Source: Paenibacillus pinisoli
Lineage (GTDB): Bacteria; Bacillota; Bacilli; Paenibacillales; Paenibacillaceae
Length of the DNA: 64,000 nt
Reading direction: 5' to 3'
Assembly (NCBI RefSeq): GCF_003605435.1
Contig: NZ_QXQB01000001.1
Coordinates: 1,240,001 to 1,304,000, forward strand
The notes under the pieces were generated by a model. That model did not search any database. It worked only from the letters and a program-made list of their open reading frames with translations, and was not told the DNA's origin. This document shows, piece by piece, positions 9,836-18,572 of the stretch. Position numbers and translations under genes: made by a program. The first letter of the stretch is position 1, and each line of letters opens with the position of its first letter.

Positions 9836-11187
9836 TAAGGGTCGATCATCTGGGCCGTCAGCATCGCCTTGGCGGCTAATCCCTGCCGGTCCAGCACTTC
9901 GATCTCCAGCTTGGAGAACTTGCGGCTCAGCTCCAGCGGCCGCGGCTTAATAACCACTTCACTATCAATCTGAACGGGCCTGACATAATAGGAAGTCATG
10001 CTCTCCAGCAGGAAGTCCCGCTTGCCCGTATCCCGGATCATTCTTCTGGCTGCCAGCGCCATCAGCGTCGTCAGCAGTCCTTCGGAAGCCATCCCCAGCG
10101 TTCCCGACATCTGCGGCGTAATAGCCCCCTTGTAGCTGATTCCAGCATCGTCCGGGCTGCTCTCCTCCGTCTGGATAAACCCCGCCCACATCAAATCCTC
10201 GAATGTCTGTCCCGATTCCGGCTGCTTGCCTGCGAATCGCATCGCATCCAGCACCTCTTGCCGCGTCACCACGCCAAGCAGCTTGCGATGCCGGTCGACG
10301 ATCGGCAGCAGATCAATGCCCTCCGCCGCCATTGTATGGGCCGCGGAAGTCACCGTAATATTAGGAGCAGCCGTAATAGGCTGTCTGGTCATCGCCTTAT
10401 CCACCGGAATATCTTCCTTGGACCCTACCGCATCCTTCGCCGTCATCATCCCGATCACTCTGCCGCGGTCGTCAACGACCGGGAAGCGTGAATATCCCGT
10501 CTCCTTCGACAGCTTGTTGTAATCGGCCACCATAGCGCCTGTGCGAAGCACATCTGCCGGACGGCTGAACGTAACGATGTCCTCGATCAGCATAATCTTC
10601 CGTTTGATCAGCCTGTCGTACATCGCTCTGTTAATCATAGAAGCAACTGTATACGTATCGTGCCTGGAAGACAGGATCGGCAAAGAGAGCTCGTCTGCAA
10701 GCGCAATGACCTCTTCGCTTGGTTCGAACCCCCCTGTAATCAATACGCCTGCACCCTGCTCCAAAGCCCGGCGGTGAACGTTCACCCGGTTGCCCACGAT
10801 TAGCAAGCTGCCCTGGTCGATGTAGCGAAGCATCGCTTCCAGCTCCATCGCGCCGATGACGAACTTATGCAATGTTTTGTCCAAACCGTCAACCCCGCCG
10901 AAGAGCCGCCCCTCTACGATCTGGGCGACCTCGCCGAACGTCAATTGATCCAGCGCATCGCGGCGCTTGCGGTCGATCCGCACTGTGCCTATACGTTCCT
11001 TCGTGCTGACGAGACCGGACGCCTCCGCTTCCTTGAACGCCTTGTATACCGTGCCTTCGCTGACGCTCAGCTCCTTCGCAATGGCTCTGACGGATATCTT
11101 GGTGCCAATCTTAAGACTCTGTATATGCTGAAGAATTTGCTCATGCTTGGTCGTTGTATCATTGCCTGATTCATGGATCGTGCTCAC
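9832..11187 (-). CDS. ytoI: YtoI-like HTH/DRTGG/CBS/hotdog regulator
   Basis: Multidomain cytoplasmic protein. A GntR-type winged helix is at about residues 12-70 (ISVRAIAKELSVSEGTVYKA), and a DRTGG domain at about 85-190 contains GAGVLITGGFEPSEEVIALA. Two CBS domains lie at about 195-310 (MTAKDAVGSKEDIPVDKAM and LLGVVTRQEVLDAM). The C-terminal hotdog-like domain with EVVIKPRPLELSRKFSKLEI resembles thioesterases. The start chosen is the GTG at 11187, seven bases after GAGGAGGG; the frame extends further upstream without a ribosome site. It probably senses an adenine nucleotide through the CBS pair and may regulate DNA, but no target is known. Confidence 0.9.
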   Translation of the reverse strand: MSTIHESGNDTTTKHEQILQHIQSLKIGTKISVRAIAKELSVSEGTVYKAFKEAEASGLVSTKERIGTVRIDRKRRDALDQLTFGEVAQIVEGRLFGGVDGLDKTLHKFVIGAMELEAMLRYIDQGSLLIVGNRVNVHRRALEQGAGVLITGGFEPSEEVIALADELSLPILSSRHDTYTVASMINRAMYDRLIKRKIMLIEDIVTFSRPADVLRTGAMVADYNKLSKETGYSRFPVVDDRGRVIGMMTAKDAVGSKEDIPVDKAMTRQPITAAPNITVTSAAHTMAAEGIDLLPIVDRHRKLLGVVTRQEVLDAMRFAGKQPESGQTFEDLMWAGFIQTEESSPDDAGISYKGAITPQMSGTLGMASEGLLTTLMALAARRMIRDTGKRDFLLESMTSYYVRPVQIDSEVVIKPRPLELSRKFSKLEIEVLDRQGLAAKAMLTAQMIDPY

Positions 11188-11277
11188 GTGCGTTCCCTCC
11201 TCGATAGCTCCATTATAGGCCATGGAATCGGGAAAACGGAAATCCGGAAGGCTTGTCCCGATCTTAAGCGGCGCCAT

Positions 11278-11748
11278 CTACCAATTCAACTCTACCTTCG
11301 TCACTTTCAGATGGGCGTCGACCGGCTGGCCGCTAGTACCCAGCAGCTTCCACTTCTTGAACAGTCCGTTCATGGTGCTTGCATTGATTGCGCTCTCCGC
11401 GCCGTCTATGACAAATTCCTGCCAGTCGTAATCAATCGGCACGCGGTAGCGGAGCTTGTGAATCGGATAATTGATATATTCAATAATTTGTGCCGGAATA
11501 GCCTCATAAATGCTGGAAAATAAAAACGAACCGCTTTCACTGTAAGGCCGTTCGATCGGTTCCGATTTCAATTGCATCAGATACTCTACCGTTTGCGTAT
11601 GCGCGTTCACTCCGCAGCTGAAAGTCCCCTTTGCTGTCGCGGACTTGTTATGCCGGTGCGAGAAGCGGTAGGTGAAGGACAACGAGAACGACACATTGCA
11701 ATAAAAAGCCCGGACCTTTCTATAAAATTCAAATTCCTCTACCATCAT
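11278..11748 (-). CDS. Conserved hypothetical protein
   Basis: About 156 residues, starting MMVEEFEFYRKVRAFYCNV. It contains beta-rich segments (FSLSFTYRFSHRHNKSATAKG, then a region with two aromatic/proline-rich stretches) and no membrane segment, signal peptide or recognised motif. The start is uncertain: ATG codons lie at 11748 and 11745 behind GAAGAAGGG. It sits between ytoI and a divergent XRE-type regulator. I do not recognise the family. Confidence 0.65.
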   Translation of the reverse strand: MMVEEFEFYRKVRAFYCNVSFSLSFTYRFSHRHNKSATAKGTFSCGVNAHTQTVEYLMQLKSEPIERPYSESGSFLFSSIYEAIPAQIIEYINYPIHKLRYRVPIDYDWQEFVIDGAESAINASTMNGLFKKWKLLGTSGQPVDAHLKVTKVELNW

Positions 11749-11843
11749 CCCTTCTTCACCCTGCTCCTTCAACTATTATCCCACCATTCTAACACATTTG
11801 TAATATTTATGTTAATTATAATAAATCATCCACTATTGGTCAA

Positions 11844-11855
11844 TGACTATAGTCA
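11844..11855. promoter_or_regulatory. 12-bp palindrome upstream of XRE regulator
   Basis: TGACTATAGTCA is a perfect palindrome 73 bases before the start codon of the HTH protein, in an AT-rich intergenic region between divergent genes. Its placement suits an autoregulatory operator for the downstream regulator; binding is inferred only. Confidence 0.45.
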
Positions 11856-11927
11856 CTATTTAATATACATCCTATATAACGTTGAGGGTCCACGCTCAAC
11901 CTTTTATCGTTAGGCTGAGGTGACTTT

Positions 11928-12281
11928 ATGAGCGATATCGGACGTTTGGTCGGCGAAAACATACGCACGCTGCGCAAAGCCAAGGGGCTCAGCCAGGAAC
12001 AACTGGCGCTGCGGGCGGATATTAACGCTTCTTATATGGGACAAGTTGAACGCGGCGACAAAAACCCGACTATCGACGTTCTGAGCAGAATTGCTGCCGC
12101 GCTGCATACGCCGCTGGAGACGATCGTGAACATTCAAGCGGAGCAGCCGCCCGAAGAGACAAGCGAGGCTGTGCGCTACGCGGACAAGATTGCCAGCCAG
12201 TTGTCGGGGCTAAGCGTCAAGGAACAGGAAGCCGTCTATAAACTAGTAAAGCAACTCGTCCAATTCAAAGACCTGGAATAG
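11928..12281 (+). CDS. XRE-family helix-turn-helix regulator
   Basis: A 117-residue DNA-binding protein. Residues 8-62 form a lambda-repressor-like HTH (IRTLRKAKGLSQEQLALRAD, then YMGQVERGDKNPTIDVLSRI). A short helical tail follows (SGLSVKEQEAVYKLVKQLVQ), probably for dimerisation. GAGGTGA precedes the ATG. It is monocistronic, ending in a strong bidirectional terminator. The regulated genes are unknown; the TGACTATAGTCA palindrome upstream may be its operator. Confidence 0.88.
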   Translation: MSDIGRLVGENIRTLRKAKGLSQEQLALRADINASYMGQVERGDKNPTIDVLSRIAAALHTPLETIVNIQAEQPPEETSEAVRYADKIASQLSGLSVKEQEAVYKLVKQLVQFKDLE

Positions 12282-12305
12282 CTCCAGCACCAATTGCCAT
12301 GCAGC

Positions 12306-12331
12306 AAAAAGGCCCCGTATAGGGGCCTTTT
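12306..12331. terminator. Bidirectional Rho-independent terminator
   Basis: AAAAAGGCCCC, loop GTAT, GGGGCCTTTT: a perfect GC-rich stem flanked by A and T runs between two convergent genes. Confidence 0.92.
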
Positions 12332-12381
12332 ATTGTCTGCCAATTCTGCCATGCATGCTGAAGCTGCGGCATCCGGCTCTT

Positions 12382-12699
12382 TCAACCTCTGCTCCTTGAC
12401 CGCTGCGATGCCTCCGCCCGCTTCGAAATCCTCTTCTCCAGGGCACGTTCCCACCGCTGCGCCTTGGCGCGCTTGATGCGTGCCATCTCCGCCCGCTTTC
12501 CCTCGCTCATAAGCAGCATATTCACATTGGCCGCTATGACGACCGCCGTAAAGCCGAGCCATACATACCAAAACAGATGAGAGGCGCCGCCTCCGCCGGT
12601 TTTCCCCATTTGGGTCAATGCATAAAAAAGCATGCCAGCAGCCGCTGCGAGATAAAAGACATGCCGGCCCTTGCCCGGCAATTTCCGCTTGCGCTCCAT
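12382..12699 (-). CDS. Small two-helix membrane protein, hypothetical
   Basis: A 105-residue protein starting MERKRKLPGKGRHVFY, with two hydrophobic segments (VFYLAAAAGMLFYAL and YVWLGFTAVVIAANVNMLL) and a very basic C-terminal tail rich in Arg and Lys. AGGAGGGGGATC before the ATG at 12699 decides the start. No recognised family; membrane location is clear. Confidence 0.72.
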   Translation of the reverse strand: MERKRKLPGKGRHVFYLAAAAGMLFYALTQMGKTGGGGASHLFWYVWLGFTAVVIAANVNMLLMSEGKRAEMARIKRAKAQRWERALEKRISKRAEASQRSRSRG

Positions 12700-12924
12700 A
12701 CCGATCCCCCTCCTAGTACCTCTTAAGTCGGACAACATCGCCTTGTCCCATTTGCCCTATTCTATGCTCCCGCCCCGGAGACTATGACTGTTTTGACCCG
12801 CTTCGGCCCGAACACGCATTCACCATCCTGTAGGCAAACTCATATGATGAACTACTTCGTGTAAAACACCTACAGGCCTTGATCCCATCACTGAATGACC
12901 TTCTGGCTTGGAAGGAGATTAGAA

Positions 12925-14307
12925 ATGCTCAGAACGAAAGTCGCGATACAAGTTATTGCCGCAAAACAGCTGCCTGAAGACACGATCGTGCTAGGAGAAG
13001 GCTACATCAGGCATTGGAAGATCCCGAGAGGCCAGCATGTAGAGCTTAAGTTCGGCGCCTTCCGACGGCATCTGAAAGTGATTCCGGCCGCAAAGCTCGA
13101 CGGCATGCGCATCAGCCAGTCGCTCGCAGCCAGAATGGGCTTACCCTCCGGCTCTCCATCCCGCATCCAGCTGCGCATGAATTACAAGCCTGCCACTGGC
13201 ACGCTGTCGCTTGGCCCGGTCATCGGGGTGCTCGTGAGCCGGGACTTCCCCCAGACGCCGGATAAGCCGTTCGGGACCATTACCATGTTCTGCCGCGAGC
13301 TGGTGGAAGCTTGCAAGGCGCAGGGCGCGTATGTCTATTTCTTCACGCCTAAGCATATCGGAATGAGTGCGGACCAGGTTGAGGGCTGGACCTATTCCGG
13401 CGAATGGAAGCAAAGCCTCTTCCCCGCGCCAGACATTGTGAACAACCGCCTGACGACTCGCAAACTGGAGAACAGCCATGAAGTCCAGCGCTTTATGAGA
13501 GAGACTAAACTCTATCATTCTACCGTTTTCTTCAACGAAAAATTTCTGGATAAGACCGAGGTGTTCGAAGCGCTTCAGAAGGATGAATCGCTCGGCCGTT
13601 TCCTGCCGGAGTCTCATTCGCTTCGCAGCTACGCTACGCTCCGGAGCATGTGCGCCAAATACAGCAACGTATTTCTCAAGCCGGCGAGAGGCAGCCTGGG
13701 CAAAGGCATTATCCGCATCTCGCATCTGGAGGGCGAAAGCTATCAGGCGCTCCACGCCACGCCCGCGGGTTCCCGCAAGCAGGTGTATCCCAATCTGACG
13801 CGGCTGTACGCCTCGATTTCCTCCAAGATGAAATCGGCTCGCTACCAGATTCAGCAGGGCTTGCAGCTCATTGAGATTCAGAAGAGGCCGGTGGACTTCC
13901 GGGCGCTTGTTCAGAAGAACGCCACAGGCAAATGGGTCATTACCTCCATCGTCGCCCGGACGGCGGGCAACCAGCATTTTGTGTCCAATCTGGCGCGTGG
14001 AGGGACGCTTAGCACAGTTACCGCCGCCGTATCCAAGTGCAATATGAACAGCAACATCAACCGGCTGGACGCGACCGGACGGCTCCGCAATGCGGCGCTT
14101 CAGATCGCCAAAGGCATCGATACGAATATTCCCGCCCACTTCGGAGAGCTGGGCATCGACCTTGCGCTCGATACAAGCGGCAGAGTATGGCTGCTCGAAG
14201 TCAACTCCAAGCCGTCCAAGAATGACAACACGCCGCTGAACGAAGGCAAGATCAGGCCTTCCGTTCGCATGATGATCCAATACGCCCGCTTCCTTGCGGG
14301 TTTCTGA
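12925..14307 (+). CDS. YheC/YheD-family ATP-grasp protein, copy 1
   Basis: Member of the endospore coat-associated YheC/YheD family, which has an ATP-grasp-type fold. About 130 N-terminal residues form the beta-rich YheD-like domain (IVLGEGYIRHWKIPRGQHVE). The family pattern follows: GPVIGVLVSRDF, PDIVNNRLTTRKLE, VFLKPARGSLGKGIIRI (ATP-binding lysine/glycine loop), PVDFRALVQKN, the SNLARGG loop, and FGELGIDLALDTSGRVWLLEVNSKP (metal-binding acidic residues). 460 aa. The ATG at 12925 lies behind AAGGAGATT. First gene of a run of six tightly packed plus-strand genes. The substrate of this family is not established. Confidence 0.92.
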   Translation: MLRTKVAIQVIAAKQLPEDTIVLGEGYIRHWKIPRGQHVELKFGAFRRHLKVIPAAKLDGMRISQSLAARMGLPSGSPSRIQLRMNYKPATGTLSLGPVIGVLVSRDFPQTPDKPFGTITMFCRELVEACKAQGAYVYFFTPKHIGMSADQVEGWTYSGEWKQSLFPAPDIVNNRLTTRKLENSHEVQRFMRETKLYHSTVFFNEKFLDKTEVFEALQKDESLGRFLPESHSLRSYATLRSMCAKYSNVFLKPARGSLGKGIIRISHLEGESYQALHATPAGSRKQVYPNLTRLYASISSKMKSARYQIQQGLQLIEIQKRPVDFRALVQKNATGKWVITSIVARTAGNQHFVSNLARGGTLSTVTAAVSKCNMNSNINRLDATGRLRNAALQIAKGIDTNIPAHFGELGIDLALDTSGRVWLLEVNSKPSKNDNTPLNEGKIRPSVRMMIQYARFLAGF

Positions 14308-14318
14308 CGGAGGCCATT

Positions 14319-15488
14319 ATGGAGCACACGATATTGTACCTGGGCATTCTGACCGCACCTTTTTACAATCCTGCCCATGAGGGGCGCATCATCCCCCCGG
14401 AGCCGCGCCTGTGCAGAGATCTGTCCGAGGCTGCCTTCCGGCTGTCTGTTCATTCGTATCTGTTCTCCTTCGAGGACTACGATGAGGCCGCCGGCATGCT
14501 GAGCGGATGGCGCTGGCAGGGTGGCGATTGGGTGAGACAGCCTGTGACGCTGCCCGATATCGTGTACGACAGAGCCTTCTATCATTCCAAAAGCGACCGG
14601 ATGCGCTGCGAAGCGGCGCTTTCGGCCATGCATGCTCGCAAGCCCCACTGCCGCTTGAACGGAAGCTTGCCTTCGAAGCCGATTGTCTGCGAGCGGCTTG
14701 CCGGGGACGCGAGGCTTGCGGGCCATATTCCGCCAACGCTTCGCTACACGCCCGAGAAGCTGAAGCCGTTCCTCGCCTCCCATGGAGGACGCGCTGTCAT
14801 CAAACCCGCCGCCGGCATGCAAGGCAGGGGCGTGCTGCTCATCCGCCGGTCTTTGTGGGACGATACGCTAAGCGTCACGGGCAGAACCCGCGGCAACCGC
14901 CCCTTCGAGCGTATCCTACCGAATCTGTCCGAGCTGGCGGCCCGTCTATCCCGGTTCATGGGAGACTCTCCCTTCCTCATTCAGCCCTATCTCCAGCTTC
15001 GCGATAGCGATGGACGGCCTTACGATATACGCGTGCTGATGCAGAAGGACGGGGAAGGCAAATGGAGCATGACCGGCATGGCTGCCCGGGTCGGCAGCCG
15101 CAGCTCCCTGACATCCAACCTGCATGGAGGCGGAGAAGTGATGAACGCCAATTCCTTGCTGTCAGCCAATTTTGGCAAGCCTATGGCTGAACACTTACTC
15201 CGCCAAATCCATACAATAAGTGGGCATACAGCTATTCGGCTGGAGCATAGCTTCGGAAGGTTTGGCGAGCTGGCGATGGATTTCGGGATCGAACAGGACG
15301 GCTCCATATGGCTGCTCGAAGTCAATTCGAAGCCTGGCCGCGAAGCCTTGCGCCAGACCGGTCCGAACACCGTTTACGCTAAGTCCATAGAACGACCGAT
15401 TCGTTACGCCAGATACTTGAAGGACCGTTTATCGCCGACCTTTACCGCATCCGAGTTTGCAAATGACCTTTTTCAGCCGCAGCGTTAG
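14319..15488 (+). CDS. YheC/YheD-family ATP-grasp protein, copy 2
   Basis: 389 aa. It lacks the N-terminal beta domain of copy 1 and begins almost directly with the core (ILYLGILTAPFYNPAHEGR). Core motifs are PDIVYDRAFYHSK, AVIKPAAGMQGRGVLLIR, PYDIRVLMQKDGEGKW, SNLHGGGEV and FGELAMDFGIEQDGSIWLL ending in EVNSKPGREA, so the ATP and metal residues look intact. It starts 11 bases after copy 1 with GGAGG six bases before the ATG, consistent with one transcript. Confidence 0.9.
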   Translation: MEHTILYLGILTAPFYNPAHEGRIIPPEPRLCRDLSEAAFRLSVHSYLFSFEDYDEAAGMLSGWRWQGGDWVRQPVTLPDIVYDRAFYHSKSDRMRCEAALSAMHARKPHCRLNGSLPSKPIVCERLAGDARLAGHIPPTLRYTPEKLKPFLASHGGRAVIKPAAGMQGRGVLLIRRSLWDDTLSVTGRTRGNRPFERILPNLSELAARLSRFMGDSPFLIQPYLQLRDSDGRPYDIRVLMQKDGEGKWSMTGMAARVGSRSSLTSNLHGGGEVMNANSLLSANFGKPMAEHLLRQIHTISGHTAIRLEHSFGRFGELAMDFGIEQDGSIWLLEVNSKPGREALRQTGPNTVYAKSIERPIRYARYLKDRLSPTFTASEFANDLFQPQR

Positions 15489-15539
15489 CTGGCCTATTCC
15501 AGGCAGGCCGAGGTCTTTACACGTTCAGGAGGTTCATCG

Positions 15540-16916
15540 ATGAGTTTGATAACTTGCAACGTACACTTCTCACAGCAGTCCGATAAAATCGTCTATTTGT
15601 CCAGACCGCTCCTCAGAGAGCTCAAGCTAACCGGCAATCGGTCGATCCAACTCAAGCTGGGCAATGAAGTCATTACTGCTGTCGTCAAGCCGTTAAAGCG
15701 CCTCGGCAACCATATCTATTTGTCCGCGGGCGTCCGCCATTCCATCAAAGTGCCAAAGTCGGGCAATGTCTATCTGATGAGCACCGGAGAGAATGAAATC
15801 AAGCTTGGCCCGCTTGTCGGCATTCTGACCGATACGATTCATCCGGCAGAAAGCTACCCGTTCGGCACCCGTTCGGGCTTCATCAAGCAGATTCTCCGCA
15901 CCGGCGACCGCAAAGCTTATATGTTCGGCTTTACGCCAAGCGATATCAACTGGCAGCAGGAGACCGTCAACGGCTACTTCCTGAATGCGAGCGGAAGCTG
16001 GTACCGCAAGATTGTGCCTCTGCCCGATGTCGTCTACAACCGCCTTCCTAACCGCAAGGCGGAAATCGCTCCGTATATCAGCTCGGTGCGGGAGCGATTC
16101 GTGAAGAAGCAAATTCCGATTTTCAACTGGAGCTTCCTTAACAAAGCGGATGTCTACAAGCTGCTCGACAATGATCCGGAGGGACTGGCGCATCTGCCAG
16201 AATCCGTATCCAACCCCACCCCGGCCAAAATGAAAGAGATGCTGGAGCAGCATCATTTCATCTATTACAAGCCGGGCGGCGGCAGTCTCGGAATCGGCAT
16301 CTACAGACTGACCTATAATCCGAAGCGCGGCTACTTCGTCCGCTATCGGAAGGGCAACCAGAATATTCTTGCCCGCTACAGCACCTTCCAAAGCATGATG
16401 AAAATGCTGCAGGCCCGTCACGGCACCCGGCTCAGCCAATATGTCGCCCAGCAAGGCATCCGGCTGATCGAGATCGACAAGTGCCAGCTCGACTTCCGCT
16501 TTCATATGCACAAGAACGGCAACAACCAATGGATCGCCGCAGGAATCGGCGCCAAGAAAGCAGGACGCGGCAGCGTTACGACGCATGTCAAAAGCGGCGG
16601 CTCGCTCATGACGCCCGAGCAGGCGCTCAGCCGCACCTTCGGCAGCGAAGCCGGCGCGATTCTGGAGAAAGCGAAGGGCGTTGCCGTCAAGCTGTCCGAG
16701 GCGATCGAGCGGAATTATCCGCATCGGCTCGGCGAGCTCGGTCTCGATATCGGCATCGATAAATCCGGCAATGTGTGGATGTTCGAAGCGAATGCCAAGC
16801 CGGGACGCTCCATCTTCAAGCATCCGTCGCTGCGCTCGGAAGGCAAGGCGTCGATTTCCTATATCTTTGATCACTGCCTGTATTTGAGCCGATTCAAAGG
16901 AGGTACCAACCTATGA
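15540..16916 (+). CDS. YheC/YheD-family ATP-grasp protein, copy 3
   Basis: 458 aa with the N-terminal beta domain present (RPLLRELKLTGNRSIQLKLG) as in copy 1. The catalytic region shows PDVVYNRLPNRKAE, FIYYKPGGGSLGIGIYRL, QLDFRFHMHKNGNNQW, VTTHVKSGGSL and LGELGLDIGIDKSGNVWMFE followed by ANAKP. The final Ala-Asn-Ala replaces the Val-Asn-Ser of copies 1 and 2. AGGAGG precedes the ATG. The stop overlaps the start of copy 4. Confidence 0.9.
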   Translation: MSLITCNVHFSQQSDKIVYLSRPLLRELKLTGNRSIQLKLGNEVITAVVKPLKRLGNHIYLSAGVRHSIKVPKSGNVYLMSTGENEIKLGPLVGILTDTIHPAESYPFGTRSGFIKQILRTGDRKAYMFGFTPSDINWQQETVNGYFLNASGSWYRKIVPLPDVVYNRLPNRKAEIAPYISSVRERFVKKQIPIFNWSFLNKADVYKLLDNDPEGLAHLPESVSNPTPAKMKEMLEQHHFIYYKPGGGSLGIGIYRLTYNPKRGYFVRYRKGNQNILARYSTFQSMMKMLQARHGTRLSQYVAQQGIRLIEIDKCQLDFRFHMHKNGNNQWIAAGIGAKKAGRGSVTTHVKSGGSLMTPEQALSRTFGSEAGAILEKAKGVAVKLSEAIERNYPHRLGELGLDIGIDKSGNVWMFEANAKPGRSIFKHPSLRSEGKASISYIFDHCLYLSRFKGGTNL

Positions 16917-18073
16917 ACAGCTTAATTCAGGATGAGCGGCAAGTGAAAGATGCGCCGCGTTCCTCAGGCTATGTGCTGGCGATCTTGACGGTAGATGACC
17001 CCGCAGGAGACTTCCGCGGCAACCGCTCGAACTTCGCCGATCTGATCCGCACCGGGCAATCATTAGGTTTTCAAGTTTATGTACTGACCGTCAAAAACTT
17101 GCATCTGCGCCGGAAAATGCTGCGGGGCTACGTCTACAGCAAAGAAGCGGGCGGCTGGCAGAAACAGCTCGTCCCCTTCCCCGACATTATCTATAACCGC
17201 ATTCCGCTGCGCGAGAACGAAGTGCAGCCAGCGGTCCGCCAAAAAATCAATGCCTGCCGGAAGCACTCCCGCGTCATTCTGTTCAACCCAGCCTTCTTCA
17301 ATAAATGGGATCTGTTCGAATGGCTGCGACGCTCGAAGCTGACCCGGCCGTATATTCCGACGACCAGGCGGCTGATGACCGTCAGCGGGCTGGACAAATT
17401 GATGCGCAAACACAGCTACCTCTACCTGAAGCCGGAAAGCGGAAAAGCCGGCAAAGGCATTATGACCGTCAAGGTGCACGGGGAGAAGAGCCTCCCTTAC
17501 CGCCTCAAAATACAAGAAAACAAATCCAGCTCCACCTACAGCTGCGCTTCCCTGCAGAAGCTCTGGACTCGAATCCAGAAGCAAAGCGGCGGCGAAGCCT
17601 ATATCGCGCAGCAAGGCATCCAGCTGGCCTCGGTCAACGACCGCCGGTTCGACCTGAGGGCGCTTGTGCAAAAGAACCGCAGGGGCTACTGGGAGCTGAC
17701 AGGCATGGGCGCCCGTCTGGCAGGCGCAAGCAGCATTACGACGCATGTGCCTCGAGGGGGCCGCATTGAGGATCCCGAGAAGCTGCTGACCTACTCATTC
17801 AGCTCGGATCAGGCTCATAAGCTATTGCAGAAAGCAAAGCTCGCCGCCTTGACGATCGCCCGGCAGATCGAGCGGGCATCCGGCCAGCGCCTAGGTGAAA
17901 TGTCGATGGATCTCGGCGTCGACAGCAACGGAAACCTGTGGTTTTTCGAAGCCAATTCCAAGCCGATGAAATTCGATGAGCCTCATATCAGGCAAAAATC
18001 GCTGGAGCGCATATTCCAGTACGGGGCTTATCTGGCAAGGAAGAAAAAATCGACTCAAGCGGGAGGCGCGTAA
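16913..18073 (+). CDS. YheC/YheD-family ATP-grasp protein, copy 4
   Basis: 386 aa. A short basic N-terminal extension is followed by AILTVDDPAGDFRGNRSNFAD and then the family pattern: PDIIYNRIPLRENE, YLYLKPESGKAGKGIMTVKV, RFDLRALVQKNRRGYW, STTHVPRGG-type loop and LGEMSMDLGVDSNGNLWFFE with ANSKP. The ATG overlaps the TGA of copy 3 (ATGA), with AAAGGAGGT upstream, indicating translational coupling. No N-terminal beta domain, so it alternates with copy 3. Confidence 0.9.
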   Translation: MNSLIQDERQVKDAPRSSGYVLAILTVDDPAGDFRGNRSNFADLIRTGQSLGFQVYVLTVKNLHLRRKMLRGYVYSKEAGGWQKQLVPFPDIIYNRIPLRENEVQPAVRQKINACRKHSRVILFNPAFFNKWDLFEWLRRSKLTRPYIPTTRRLMTVSGLDKLMRKHSYLYLKPESGKAGKGIMTVKVHGEKSLPYRLKIQENKSSSTYSCASLQKLWTRIQKQSGGEAYIAQQGIQLASVNDRRFDLRALVQKNRRGYWELTGMGARLAGASSITTHVPRGGRIEDPEKLLTYSFSSDQAHKLLQKAKLAALTIARQIERASGQRLGEMSMDLGVDSNGNLWFFEANSKPMKFDEPHIRQKSLERIFQYGAYLARKKKSTQAGGA

Positions 18074-18074
18074 C

Positions 18075-18572
18075 GTGGAGCTGCTGCTGCTGACACCTGA
18101 AATGTGGATAAAAGAAAAGAGAAGGCTGCTTGGCTTTATTATTCGATTCGGGGAAAAACGCATTACAGTTGCATCGCTTCACGCGCTACGCAGCCTGGAC
18201 CCGTCCTGGCTTATGGCGGATGAGGGCGGCTATAGCAAAGCAGCAATCGTCATTACGAAGACAGGAGGCCGGATCACCGGCCTCGGCTTCGCCGCAGACG
18301 GCGGGGATGGCGGCTGCCTTATTGTCGTTCATCCCGGGTCCCGCAGAACCGGCGCCGGCAGCGCAATTATGCAGCGCATGATGCAGGCGCTTGGCCGGCT
18401 GGCTTGCCATGTCGCAGCCGACAATATTCCCAGCATGGCTCTCTGCTTCTCACTGGGCATGAAAGCCGTCTCGATTCACAAAGGGCCAACCGGAAAGTCG
18501 ACGCTCCGTTTCGAAAGGGGAATTCAGCATGACACAGCCCGTCCTGGGCATATTGACGCTATATCTCAATGA
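18075..18572 (+). CDS. GNAT-like acetyltransferase embedded in the yheC/D array
   Basis: About 165 aa from a GTG start placed seven bases after GGGAGGCG. The central part reads IVVHPGSRRTGAGSAIMQRM, which has the shape of the acetyl-CoA pyrophosphate loop (Q/RxxGxG/A) of GNAT enzymes. The following NIPSMALCFSLGMKAV resembles the terminal NxxAxxFYxxxGF motif. It begins right after the copy 4 stop and overlaps copy 5 by 44 bases, so it belongs to the same operon. Substrate unknown; a shared pathway with the ATP-grasp enzymes is inference from position only. Confidence 0.78.
   Translation: MELLLLTPEMWIKEKRRLLGFIIRFGEKRITVASLHALRSLDPSWLMADEGGYSKAAIVITKTGGRITGLGFAADGGDGGCLIVVHPGSRRTGAGSAIMQRMMQALGRLACHVAADNIPSMALCFSLGMKAVSIHKGPTGKSTLRFERGIQHDTARPGHIDAISQ

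Noticed and set aside
13141..16874. Long open frames (about 380-390 codons) antisense to yheC/D copies 1 and 3
   Set aside because: They are exact shadows of well-supported genes caused by GC-rich codon use, lack ribosome binding sites and contain no recognisable domain.
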